Assembly (NCBI GenBank): GCA_003254905.1
Contig: QANU01054746.1
Location: 62,001 to 126,000 of the forward strand
Direction: 5' to 3'
Length of the DNA: 64,000 bases
Source of the DNA: Nissolia schottii
Taxonomy: Eukaryota > Streptophyta > Magnoliopsida > Fabales > Fabaceae
In this document: in pieces, positions 11,916-22,450 of the stretch
How positions within the stretch are numbered: position 1 is the stretch's first letter
Layout: each line of letters begins with the position of its first letter
Position numbers and translations under genes: made by a program
Notes under the pieces: model-generated
What the model saw: only the letters and a program-made list of their open reading frames with translations
The model's database searches: none
What the model was told of the DNA's origin: nothing

Positions 11916-14900
11916 CCATTATCATTTACCCATTTTAGGGATGTGAAGATACTAATAGTTTCATAAACATAATTGGACATGGACTGGTAAATGTTAATAT
12001 ATTCTACATATTGATCCGAGAGTTGTTGATACACACATGACTTGATAATCTGAAAGTCTCACTGGCTTAATATAAAGTTGATATTCTTCTTCTTAGACCA
12101 TGGTTTACAGTGGTTTCTCTATTAGTAGCTTCCTGATAATGACTATGACTCATTTTCTTTTACATCAGTTGTTAGATATAAAGTAAAGATGTACAGGCTG
12201 ACCTTTTACCATGTGTTGAAATTTGAAAATTTTTTTTTCTAGAAGGACGTGAGCGGCGGGATTCAAACTCTAGACCACTTTCTCTGGAACAAAAGTTAAA
12301 GTTTTGTTGTACAGTGTGGATATAAGAAAGGGGACTCAAAGAAAGGCCGAATGCTTTCTGTATTGCTTGAATATTTTCTGTATATCTGGATTAATATTTT
12401 GAAAAAGTGTGCCTATTTATAGGCCTAGAATAATAAATCCCTAAATCAAATCATAATGGCAATGGTCAATCTAGATACTTTCTTTTTGTCTAAACACTTT
12501 TGCCCCCAGTCTCTACAGTGTTATTATTTTACTGCTGCCAATTTGTGCCCTTTTATTTTTAAGTCACATGAGTTTCTATTTTTGTATACAGAGCAGCTGG
12601 ATCTAACGGTGATTCATCAGCTGATGGCGAGCAAAATATAGATGAGTTTTCTTTCACAGAGTTAAGAGATAAGTTAATTGCCTTAGATCCTCTCAATAAA
12701 GAACACATCATCAAAGTCAATCAAGCTGAGGCTGAATTCTGGCAGAAGTCAGAAGGATATAGAGTTGGATGGAGTGATGAAATATTGGGTTTTGATTGTG
12801 GTGGCCAACAATGGGTGTCAGAGACATGTTTCCCTGCTGGAACACTAGCTAAGCCTAGCATGAAAGACCTTGGATTCATTGAAGAGCTGAAGCAACTCAT
12901 AGAGAAAGAAGAGTTACCTGCCCCTGCTCCAATTGAGCAGCGATGGACTGCTAGCAGTAGGAGTCCCTTGAGTCCTGCTTCAAGCCCATCCGAGGATGAT
13001 ATATTTTCTTGGGTAAAATATTGTGCTATCCTTGATGATTGAAATGATTGCTAAACAGTATTGATATAATTCTAAATTATAGTTGAACTGCATAAATGGT
13101 ATTACACGATCATATGAATTGGGCTTAGCATTATGTTTATCTTACCTATACTCAAGTTACAGAATTTATGTCTTATCACTCATTAATTTGGATTGTTACA
13201 TGTTTAAATTTTCCTATAAACCAGTTTTCTCTATGTTTGCACCAGTGTTGTGAAAAAGCGGCCATGGCAGAATAGCGTGGCGGATTTTGTGCCTGACGGC
13301 ATATGGAGTGCCTGGCTTTGCGTGTTGATGTTTCCGCCGTGGTGGCCATGATTTGTCATGGCGCCATGGCTGCCATAGCGGGCCATGGTGGTCAGATGTG
13401 GACTCAGATCCTTCAGATCTGAACTTCAGATTCCAGATCTGGACAGCAATGACTTCCATTGTTGGTTGTCTTGTGCTTTTTCACGTGCATCCCCCCTCTC
13501 CAGTCACTGTTCTTTCTCTTCTCACTTCTCGTATTTCTTGTCATTGCTTTTGCTTTTGACCTGCTACCTCCCTCCAAAACAATTATAACCCATGTGTCAT
13601 TGTCCCTGGCTCACATACAATTTAACGATGGAGAAAGATAAAATTTAACTAATAATACATTTACTATTTTTTAATATTAAATTTATTTATTCAATTTTTA
13701 AATTTCCCAAATATTTATTGTAAATAAAATATTTTAATATTAGAGATTAAAATTAAAACAAATATTCATAACAGCACATTAATTTGGGATATGCAAGATC
13801 TTTATTTGTGGTTTGCAATTTGCATCATGACGACAATTGACATTATGCTTTTGAGCCTTGAGTCTTTGGAAATGGGTGCTATGTTTTTAATTTGACTTTT
13901 GAGCCTTGAGGCTTTGATTATGATTTTTTTTTTATTGTTTTTGCTTAAGTTAGTGATATATTTGATGAATTTTGTTGCCAAGAATGTGTGTGTATACACA
14001 CACACACACACACACATTGGTATTAAAAAAAATATATTTTCAGCTGCCATGGCCTCTGCCATAAGCCGCAACGCCATCGGCCATATTTCTATGGCCTATT
14101 TTTGGCTTGCCGCCATGAGCCGCCATATGCTATTAACAACACTGGTTTGCACTGTTTAGTTGACAAAAACTGGAATGCTTGAGCTGCCATGATTGTCAAA
14201 GGAATCTAGAGAAAATGATGGGGTAGCATCTATTGTGGAAAGAATGGTTGAATGCCTGTAGAATGCCTGTAGAAGAAGTTTGAGCATATGTGGAGAATGC
14301 CTGTAGAAGAAGCTCTTGTAAGGAGAGTTGGTTGATGGTAGGTAGTCCAATAGGTAGAGATACGGAGAGACCTACAAAATCTATAGGTGAAACTATTAAA
14401 TAGGATAATCATTTTTTTTAAAGGAAATAGAATAAGAATTAGTTATTAAACTAGTCTCAAAGTGCATTTGGTTTCTTGGGCATGGCCGTAAATTTTAATG
14501 AGCCTAAGCGCATGTTTGGATGAGTTTATATATACATTACATGTTTTGTATAAATAAACATTTTCTGTTTAGTTTCTCTTGTGTGGAGATGTTCAGCAGC
14601 TACCTTTTCCGGGCATGCAATTTTTATTTCAATTTTTTTTTGCTGCCAAAAAACTGATCTAAACATGCAGTAAATCATCTACTTACATTTGTTTTTAGTC
14701 TGCTGCTTATAATTCCAAATTTTGGAATAAATTAAAATATTACCATTGGCTTCTCATATGAAATTTAGCATTATGATGGTGTTTGATGATTAGGTAGTCA
14801 ATTATACTTTTGATTTTGTTTCAGGTTGGTATTATCATGTACCTCCCAACCATGGATGCCCGACAGAGGAAGGAAATAACAGAAGAATTCTTCCATTACA

Positions 14901-15543
14901 GGAATTTGACTCAGGAAAAATTGTGGGATCAGTACTCTGCTTATGAACACTGGGCTAAGATTGAGGTAATTATCTATGCATCATAGATGTAATGATCAAA
15001 CATTGACATGGTGTTTGTATTTGTAACTGATTTGCCAAATATTGTCTTAATGTTAATCATTTGATGTTTGAACTAATTTCCTCAAATGTGATTACCAATT
15101 TGACTTGTCCTACACTATATCTTAAATCTATTTTAGTAGAAGAGAAATCTTTCTCGCTGTCACACACATAAATATTAGCGCATGCCACAGCTCATGAGGT
15201 TTGTGTTGTAAGTTGTAACTGAACTGCATATTGAACAATTGTGGAATGATACATATCAGTTCAGTTGTTAAGTGGTGCATCTAGCCGATATCAGCAGACC
15301 AAACATTTCAAATTGCAAAATGAAAGGAATTTATTTTTCTAGTATACTCAATTTTTTATTTGTGTATATTATCTGCTATTTAAGGTTCCAAAGAACAAGG
15401 AGGAGCTTACAGATCTCCAAGCACGGATAAGAAAGCGGTTTCCTGTGGATGCATACAATAAGGCACGGAAGGAATTGGACCCCAACAAGATCCTTTCAAA
15501 CAAAATGTTGGAAAGGCTCTTCCCGGATTCAGATACCGTATGA
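6497..15543 (+). CDS. GLDH: L-galactono-1,4-lactone dehydrogenase, mitochondrial (six exons)
   Basis: This enzyme oxidises L-galactono-1,4-lactone to ascorbate on the inner mitochondrial membrane, passing electrons to cytochrome c; in plants it is also needed to assemble complex I. Exons are 6497-7156, 8788-9038, 11512-11697, 12592-13012, 14825-14965 and 15385-15543. All introns are GT-AG, and the sum of 1818 nt gives 605 aa, close to the usual 600-610. Residues 1-95 are an Arg/Ser/His-rich transit peptide with a hydrophobic segment at about 63-80. The mature protein probably starts at YAPLPEDL (97 on). The VAO-type FAD domain has RPVGSGLSPNG (145-155); Leu151 stands where related aldonolactone oxidases have the FAD-linking His. 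Ala208 in FASIREQQ matches the residue known to keep the enzyme from acting as an oxidase. The C-terminal ALO domain includes GFDCGGQQWVSET and ends with KARKELDPNKILSNKMLERL. The frame is intact. Exon 1 is much more GC-rich than the others. Confidence 0.97.
7424..7580. mobile_element. MULE-type MITE in GLDH intron 1, with 9-bp target duplication
   Basis: A 157-bp element is flanked by exact 9-bp direct repeats ATTTCATAA at 7415-7423 and 7581-7589. Its ends are inverted: GAGAAACG...GAGCCTCC on the left and GGAGGCTC...CATTTCTC on the right. Inside, TTAGCCTAATTATCCTCCTA is mirrored perfectly near the right end. A 9-bp duplication with GA-starting inverted ends fits Mutator-like elements. The element can fold into one long hairpin, so it is a possible small-RNA source. 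Confidence 0.85.
7852..8515 (-). pseudogene. Ty1/copia pol fragment (reverse transcriptase to RNase H), antisense in GLDH intron 1
   Basis: On the minus strand, recognisable copia blocks run from AFLHEDLEEG and CRLK-ALYELK (about 8510-8450), through a stop-ridden stretch, to QKIYISDLCKETRKLGFKV (about 8150-8090) and then YQRSVRKSIYRAHTSPDATH with SIVSQFMHDLRVWHMRKVDR (about 8020-7890). Family order and spacing are kept, but frameshifts and stops are many and no integrase or gag is present. Transcription would run against GLDH. It is an old insertion spliced out with intron 1. Confidence 0.85.
9885..10802. mobile_element. Possible non-autonomous DNA element in GLDH intron 2
   Basis: The two ends resemble each other in inverted orientation: CATAGTTATCAATTGCAGAT at about 9886, against the reverse complement of the end at 10802, CATAGATATCGATCACGGTG. 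The interior has GC-richer ends (GTGGCCCGGAGCGG; TGCCGCTATAGCACC) and a purine-rich middle. No convincing target duplication was found, so class and borders are uncertain. Confidence 0.35.
11880..11915. repeat. (TA)n microsatellite in GLDH intron 3
   Basis: About 17 uninterrupted TA dinucleotides, a likely length polymorphism and a likely assembly weak point. It has no coding role. Confidence 0.95.
12235..12500 (-). mobile_element. Possible copia-like LTR fragment in GLDH intron 3
   Basis: The stretch carries CCTATTTATAGG at 12412, which on the minus strand is a TATAAATAGG promoter-like box, with text typical of LTR R/U5 regions around it (ATGCTTTCTGTATTGCTTG). No matching terminus or target duplication is visible. 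Assignment is by general resemblance only. Confidence 0.3.
13243..14144. mobile_element. Non-autonomous hAT element (902 bp) in GLDH intron 4
   Basis: The element begins CAGTGTTGTGAAAAAGCGGC and ends AACAACACTG. It is bounded by exact 8-bp direct repeats GTTTGCAC at 13235-13242 and 14145-14152. CAGTG...CACTG ends with an 8-bp duplication are diagnostic of the hAT superfamily. Sub-terminal GC-rich blocks rich in GCCATGG and GCCGC are mirrored at the two ends. The centre is AT-rich and includes an (AC)n tract near 13994-14016. No transposase is encoded, so it would depend on a source elsewhere. Confidence 0.9.
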
Positions 15544-16690
15544 AGTTGTAGGTTAGTTATTTGTTCATGTACTTGTCATATTATTTTCAATTTCTTTTTG
15601 AAATGTTGAGTACATCTCCAACCCTAAGTTCTTGACTGCAGACACACTTTTGGAACTTACAGGGTGAAAAATGTTTGGTACGCAATCAAGAATAATTTAC
15701 ATAAATTCTTTCAGTTTATTGCCTTAGTGGGGATGCCTTGAATTCAGAGAAGCTATAAGAATTGTGGATGTAATAATGTATTAAGAGGAGCTGGATTGAT
15801 CTGTTATCTGTACATTCTGTTGTGATCCCACCAGAAAGAGGAAGCATGAAGAAAGGGGAAAGGTGGGGGGATAAAATCTGCTGGTGATATACTTGTATGA
15901 ATTGCTTTTGTGCATGGTATTCCGTTTTCATGCATTGAATTTGGCTGGACTTCCAACATGTTTTCCCATAACTTGGGATCATTTTTTAAACCATTAATTT
16001 GTCTAAAGAAACTTGGTTGCTAAATCCTTCGAACTAAAGGAAAGGAAGACAAGCTCGACTTTGGGTCTAGTCGTCATTATTTAAAATGGGTCTTTAGAAA
16101 AGCATAGTAATTATAGAATGGGGATTGCTATTAGTTAGAGGTGTTTACAGTTTGATTTGGAGGAAAATTTCAATCGAACCAATCTTGTATGTTTATTAGG
16201 GGTGATAAAATCTAATCCAATCAAAATTACTAAATTGATTCAAAAAAATATTGGAAACTGAGCAAAACTTCAAAAGTTTGGATTTAATTGGATCTTGTTT
16301 TTATAATCGTTTGGATTAGATTTTGGATTTAGTTTTTAAAATTGATTTAATCCAATCTAAATTGAAAATATTATGTATAATTTTAGGAAAATTATTCTTG
16401 TATACCTAAGCAATGCACACCTAGGCTCTTTCAGAGAAATAGTGTATCATAATCACTCGCGCACAATTTTTTAGATAACCGCAAATTAAATTAACTGTTT
16501 TGCACATTTGTTAGCAAATTTTTTGGATGTGGAAATTTTTTTGTTTTTGTTTTTTGCTTATCCTCTCTCGATTTTTTGCTTTGTTTTATGGATATGGTGT
16601 TTTGTTCTATAATCGGGTTTGTCGTGATCATCGATGTCAATGAATCTACCAAATTTCATTGGCAAGGAGTTGTCGTTTATAGAGTCTAAA
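15544..16690. other. GLDH 3' flank, no gene seen
   Basis: This holds the probable 3' UTR of GLDH followed by AT-rich sequence. At 16200-16390 there is an imperfect inverted pairing of AATCTAATCCAATC-type sequence with GATTTAATCCAATCTAAATT, possibly a degraded MITE. No reading frame with a family signature was found. Confidence 0.5.
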
Positions 16691-16709
16691 TATATAACAA
16701 AGTTATGTC

Positions 16710-17335
16710 TCACACATTTGGAAGGTTAGGCCTTGATTGATAAAATGGTTAGTCTGGTATAATAAAATGTTAGCATTTATATTGTTTTAAATGGTAAAGT
16801 TAGGTTCGGTTGATAAATTCGGTTAGGTTGTGATATATAGAACGGTTAGGCTCTACATAACCGAGAGGTTATGTCTCATTTTACAAGATAGTTAGATCTC
16901 TTATAATAGATCGATTGTGTCTCATTTCACAATATTGTTAGTTCTCCTATATTAAGAAGGTTAGGTATTTTATAATTTTGACGTTATGTCTATTATAATT
17001 TTAGAGGGCATGCAATTTGGCTCCAACATTGCAACACAGGGAATTAGTGACATCAACAATGAATAGATGACTGTAGTAACATATGACGAGAATGGAGAAA
17101 TGATGATATCAAACACTGAAGAACTTGAAGGTATTTTTAATGAATTAAACAATGATCAAGTTGTGTAATAAAGGTTAGGTCACAAATTTTATATTGTTAG
17201 GTCTCATTTTATATTGATTAGGTCTAATTTGTGACAATAGTTAGGTCTTGCAATAAACATGGTTAGGTCTTTTTTGCATTATATGTTAGGTCTACTGTAA
17301 TGTAAGAGTTAGGTCTCGTATATTGAAAGGGTTAG
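16710..17335. repeat. Array of GTTAGGTCT motifs before and within the FAR1-like remnant
   Basis: About eight clear GTTAGGTC(T/A) copies occur between 17165 and 17335, and eight degenerate ones (GGTTAGGCC, GTTATGTCTC, GTTAGATCTC) between 16725 and 16985, separated by 20-35 AT-rich bases. Three copies in inverted orientation (AGACCTAAC) follow the remnant at 18165-18220. The pattern suggests sub-terminal transposase-binding repeats. Confidence 0.75.
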
Positions 17336-18056
17336 GTATTTTATTTAATATGTATTATTTTGTTAATAATGTGTATATGTTTCATGCAGACGAAGCCATG
17401 CATGCTAAATCAAGCACAAATATTACTATCCCAATTGTTGGTGTGCAATTTGAGTCTGTTGAGAATAGATTGGAAACACAAAATCTGATGAATTTGAAGT
17501 TCCTTGGTACTGTATAATTATGTTAGAGAGGGTAAGAGTCGATCGAAGTTACCACCATCAGAGAGGACGAACCCTTCGATTACTGCAAACTGTAAGGGCA
17601 AGATCATTATATCAAGGAACAATGAAGGGGTTTGGGTGATCAACAATGTTGTTTTGGAGCACTCAGCACACAACAAGTCCATCAAAAGCAAGACACTTCA
17701 CATCTAACAAATTCATATCGATGTTTGCAAAAGAAGGATTGAGGTGGATGACAGTGCAGGAGTATGGACATACAAGACCTATAACTCCTTCTTATATGAA
17801 GTTGGCGGAGTAGAAAACATTACATTCATAGAGAGGGATGTAAGGAATTTCGCAAGGATAGAAGTCAGAGGTGTTGGTTCGGAAGGTGATGGCCAAGCCA
17901 TGATCTAATATTTTCACAGGATGCAGACTCAAAATGGTAACTTTTATTACGAAATTCTACATGATGACGAGAGGCGAATCATCCATGTTTTTTGGTGGTA
18001 TGGTAGGAGTCGAGCATCGTACGAATACTTTTGGGATGTGACTTATTTGACATGAC
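17045..18056 (+). pseudogene. Second FAR1/FHY3-related (MULE-type) gene remnant
   Basis: A short first exon (DENGEMMISNTEELE) ends at a GT donor near 17130. An intron filled with GTTAGGTCT repeats follows and ends CATGCAG at 17390. The second part reads MHAKSSTNITIPIVGVQFES, then in another frame SRSKLPPSERTNPSITANCK and WVINNVVLEHSAHNKSIKSK, the zinc-chelating C-terminal half of the FAR1 domain. It continues to YFHRMQTQNGNFYYEI and HVFWWYGRSRASYEYFWDVT, the usual lead-in to the MULE domain, where homology stops. The core transposase and SWIM finger are absent. Frameshifts and in-frame stops (a conserved E to stop before YFHRM) mark it as dead. It is on the opposite strand to the 2697-5113 relic and clearly diverged from it. 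Confidence 0.75.
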
Positions 18057-18159
18057 ATGCTTGACCAACATATACGGTATATTTGTACGTTATTATTTAA
18101 AAATTAGATTGGTTGGTCTTCATTATTAATGTTTCTATGATTTTACAACATTTATAAAT

Positions 18160-18240
18160 TGCACGAGACCTAACAACATTGCTGTAAAAGACCTAACTAC
18201 ATTATTATATGAGACCTAATCACATTATTGTACATTATTA
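18160..18240. repeat. Inverted GTTAGGTCT copies closing the FAR1-like remnant
   Basis: GAGACCTAACAAC, AAAGACCTAACTAC and GAGACCTAATCAC follow one another at about 27-base spacing. They are the reverse complement of the array on the other side of the FAR1 remnant. Confidence 0.7.
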
Positions 18241-18820
18241 AGGTTTGGGCCGTATTTCCTGGGCTACATAAGGGTAATATCTTGTGTATTTTGGGTTTAG
18301 GTTTAGGGTTTATGAGGGTTCGATTGGGTCTGGTCCTTTTCCTATTGTTTGAAAACTGTACGGGTCATGGGTTGGTTTTTTGTATCTTGGGTTGTGATAG
18401 AGTGAGATGGTTGTTGGGCTTGAGCACAACTTTTTGTTTGCATGGTTAGGATCGGTTCATTTGTTCGGTTAGTAGGTTCGGCCCACCTATGAAAAAGGCC
18501 AATTTGGATTTGTGAGGGGGACTCATCCAACGAAATGTCTTCTATGCTTGCCATTTCCCCTTCCCCGCTGACCGTTTGGTTGTCTCTTCTTGGGTGTGTA
18601 GCTTTTGTCAGAGGGTCATCCTCGATCTGCCCTCCTTTTGAATCTTTGTACCTCTGAGCTCTTTATCTACTTGTCTCCCCTCCCTCTTGCTGCCTCCGCT
18701 TGTTACCACGCATGTCGTTCTCCCCCCTTCCGCCGTGACGGTTCTCCTTCCACTCCCGGCGTGGTTGATGGGGGGGGGGGGGGTTTGGACATTGTCTTCT
18801 CCGCCTTACATATTTTGGAA

Positions 18821-19275
18821 TCATGACGGATTAACTCCACAGTTGTAACAATAAATCTGGCTCTTTTCGTACTTCAGCCAAACCCCACACTTCACTTCTT
18901 TCTTTTCGAGGCACCCCAAAGCCCGTTGTGAGCGGTTTGGAGATGTTGATCGACTTCTAAGAGTCGCTTCCCGCAAGATTCGATGGACTCGAACCCAATA
19001 AGGTATTATGTGATAGGTGATTTCTGAAATGGAGCCCCACGTGCACCGCCATTGGAGGCTTACCGAATTCCCATTAACGTGCCGCAACCCTTCCTTCATC
19101 ATCATCTCTAGGGTATCCTTCTCCGTGAAATTAAAGCAGAAGACATTGGGGCCTAGATCAGAGATGGAGAGGCTAGATGGTTCTCCCCCATGAATTCGAT
19201 AAAACTGTTTTGACAACTCCTTTGTTCAAGATCTTTTCACTAATTACCTTCCCTACCAGGGTGGTAGTAATTATG
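18821..19275 (-). pseudogene. DUF4283/zinc-knuckle protein fragment (LINE ORF1-like)
   Basis: On the minus strand, LVGKVISEKILNKGVVKTVL leads, after a frameshift, into SISDLGPNVFCFNFTEKDTL, then EGLRHVNGNSVSLQWRC, SEITYHIIPYWVRVHRILRE, and finally YEKSQIYCYNCG, the first half of a plant CX2CX4HX4C zinc knuckle, before a stop. This order is that of the DUF4283 domain of plant non-LTR retrotransposon ORF1 proteins. No reverse transcriptase follows, so it is a 5' fragment of a dead element. Confidence 0.65.
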
Positions 19276-19603
19276 GCTCCCTCCTTCTCTTCCACATCTT
19301 CTAAGGGAGGTGCATTGGTGGTTTGGTTCCATCTATGTAGAAGTGAAACAGGGAAGCGGATGGGTTTCGTTTGGGGTTGGGATGAGGATAAAAGGTATTT
19401 AGGCTTGTGATGACGAGTGTGGTTGGGTGTAATGGGGTTTATTCTGTGGGGAAACAGGACAAGGACGTAGGGATAAGATGTTGAATCGGCTATAATAATG
19501 GCTTTTTGATGGGGTAAAAAAAGGGCCGGGGGGGGTGAGGGTTCTAGGTGTGGGGTTATGGTTGTGGTTAATGAGGGGAAGGAGATGATGCATGGTGTGA
19601 GGT

Positions 19604-19855
19604 TAGGGCCGTCAAAATGGGTCCGATCTGTTTATCTAGTTAAATGGACGGACTTTACGTGTAAAAAATAGGTCTGCGAAAATTTGAAAAAAAATTAGAT
19701 CGACCCGTGAGGCCGTGAATTTTTTTTTTTAAATAAAATTTTTAAAAAATTTTTAATTTAAAAAAATAAATAAACGGGCTAGCGGCCCGCCCGTTTAGGT
19801 CCATAGACTGACCGTAAGCCTAAACGGGACAGACCCGCCCGTTTTGACAGCCATA
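19604..19855. mobile_element. hAT-type MITE, 252 bp, with 8-bp target duplication
   Basis: The ends are inverted: TAGGGCCGTCAAAATGGG on the left, and CCCGTTTTGACAGCCATA on the right, whose reverse complement is TATGGCTGTCAAAACGGG. Flanking 8-mers are TGTGAGGT (19596-19603) and TGTGGGGT (19856-19863), one mismatch apart. Length, ends and duplication fit the hAT superfamily. A poly-A/T centre separates GC-rich arms. Confidence 0.8.
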
Positions 19856-19999
19856 TGTGGGGTTATGTTAGCGATGGCCAAGAGGGAGTGAAAGAATTGA
19901 GGATGGCTAGATACGGTAGTGAATAGCCACTCAAGACGTGGAGGGGCACGACAAACTAATCATAAGACTATCACTCAATAGGGAGGATTCCAGAGGACA

Positions 20000-21450
20000 G
20001 AAAGCTCCTACCAGGAGGAGAGAAAGCTAACCATGGATCTTCCTTGCTTCAGCTCTTGGTTTAATAGCCTCCCAATTTGGACCTGTTGGGGATTTGGCTT
20101 ATTGGGCCTATTGGGGTCATAATAGTAACCCAATAATAATAATAATTGTAAAATAGACTCTAATACTATTTTGAGTGAACCTAACTTCAAAATCACACCA
20201 AAACTCGGAAGTCCTACGCGCTTTTTCTAAATTATCCATGTCTCACACTTCAGCCTTAACTGAGAAGGGAAGTCAAAAGGCAAATATGGAGAACACAAAA
20301 GGCATGCTGAGTAAGAAGGCTCTAAACACTAGCCCCTCCAATCAAAATAGTTACCAAAGTCAATTGAAAGAGCTGGATGATCATGATATCCTGTCCATAA
20401 TTGTCAATGGTAAAACCGTGGAACAAAAGGATTGGGTATATAGACTGCAATAATGGCACACCAACGGGTTGGGGAGCTTTCATTATAGGGTCCAACCCTG
20501 AACCAAAAAGGGTCAAAATGAAACTAACGGCCAGAACAAAGGGTCAGTCTACCACAAATGTCATTGATATGAAACATTGCAGGATAGAAATTGACCATAA
20601 AGAAGAAACTAAGAAAATGTGCACCTTTGAAGGACAAGATAATGAAGGAGTAATAGGATGCCTTTCAACAACTAAAGATCATGGTTAGCACAAGGAGTTG
20701 AGAGACTCCTAATTTCATTTTTTTCTTATTTTCTTCTCTCAATTTTAGAAATTTGATTAGGCTATGCTTAGCAATGGGGAGATCCCCTGTTTGCCAATTG
20801 TGGCTTTAGTCAGTTTTGGATTATGTATTTTTCTTTTCTGGTCCCTTAAAAGATGTAGAAGTCCTTCAGTAAGGATTTTTTTTTTCCTGTTTTTAAGGCT
20901 TGAACGTGAGACTATTTGTTAAGAAGCCCAAGTAAGCTACCACCTTAACTAACTCCACGTTAGTTTTTGGATAGTGCATTTGATTTGACCCTTTATACTT
21001 CTTTTTTTTTCCTCTGTTTTATTAGGACAAAACAAGCTATCTTTGTCAAAAAAAAAAACCTTACGCTCCAAAAGTTAGCTCAAGAGAAAAGGATGTCCAA
21101 CTCTATATAAATGCTATCAAGACCATGTCTCTGCAAAAATGAGAATCTAACAGCCTTGCAGATTATTACACAAATACGCACACAAGATATTTCCAACAGT
21201 GCTCTCACTATTAGTCAATGTCTGACTTTTAGTATATCCGGTACCACAATAGCACATGCGTGTGCCTCTATTTCCCACTACTCTCTCACCCAAATCACGC
21301 GTGCGCTTGACTGACTGAAAGAGGTGCTTGCACTGAATTGCCAAAATTGTTGGATCAAAGCTTCGTACAGATGAAATTAGACAGATCGAAAAGCTTATGT
21401 AATATGATGTAGAAGGATATATAGGAAAAACCAGACAACTGAGCATACTA
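20000..21450. other. Unassigned intergenic sequence, possible retroelement scraps
   Basis: Open frames at 20175-20453 and 20401-20688 overlap in different frames on the plus strand and carry no domain I recognise. Their composition suggests a decayed coding sequence rather than a live gene. A poly-T tract at about 20878-20888 and a poly-A tract at 21048-21058 are present. No gene is called here. Confidence 0.4.
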
Positions 21451-22450
21451 CAGTAATGACTGATTATTTTCTTAAAGAATAATTTGACTGATTTTATAAT
21501 GTGTTTTTGTGGGAATTTTGATTGATAACAAGTTAAGGACCTTTTCACCATAAAAATTTGGTTCAAGATCTCAATTCTGAGGATTGACCTTAATTTCCTT
21601 AATGAGTGAGTTCTAGAGTGAGAATGATTGTTTGGAAAGAAAGAGATGAAAATCAAGAACTCATGGATCAAAATGTACACACAATAGAAATCAAAGTATT
21701 CAATTGAAATAGAGATGAAAAACAACTTTGATTGAAAAATGATTGAATACAAAGTACTTGAATTACAAAGGGAATCAAAACAAAGAATGGAAATTGAACA
21801 TTGGTCTTAGGAATCAAAACAATAGAGAGCAAATAAAGTGGAAAATTACTTGATTTCCTATTGTCCTTGTGCGTCACGATGACTTTTTGAGTGTGTGCGT
21901 AGAGTTACAGGTGTATATTCCAAAAAGTTATGCTACACTAAGCATGCCTATTTATAGAAATAGTGGTGTTCATGCATGCTTGCCATGGGTCCCCAATGCA
22001 GTTGAGGCCCATGATCTTTGCACATGTTGCTTAATGTTTCCTCTCGAAATTGCCAAGCAACTTCCTCCTGATTAACTTCCTTGCTTTTGGCTCCAAATAA
22101 CTTCCATATATTTAAATTTTCAATTTAAATCGTAGCGTCGACAATTATTTTTCTCGCTAGATTGTTTGTTGTCCTCAAAGTTATTATCTTGGCTTTGCTT
22201 GTCTTGAAAATCCCAAGTCTCCAAACTGGTCGCTCCTCCATTATGCACTCTTAGGAAACGTTTCTTTCTTCTTGGATAACAAAGCAGGTAACCAATTATC
22301 TTTTCTCAGTCACCCTTCTCATTTTTAAGATCTTAAACCCTTAGGGTCGATTGCGTTGCTTCATCCGAAAAATTGTCCTTTTGACTTCCTCGATTCATTT
22401 TTGGTTTAACAAATTTTTGGTATAACAATTTGAAATTAAAATCATAAATA
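21450..22450 (-). mobile_element. Possible reverse-oriented LTR with a TATA box
   Basis: On the minus strand TATAAATAGGCATGC (plus-strand position about 21944-21957) resembles LTR promoters, and the flanks have LTR-like composition. No clear TG...CA ends or target duplication were found, so this is a weak call. Confidence 0.3.

Noticed and set aside
20175-20700. Overlapping plus-strand frames of 92 and 95 aa
   Set aside because: Different frames over the same bases, with no recognisable domain; treated as decayed repeat sequence.
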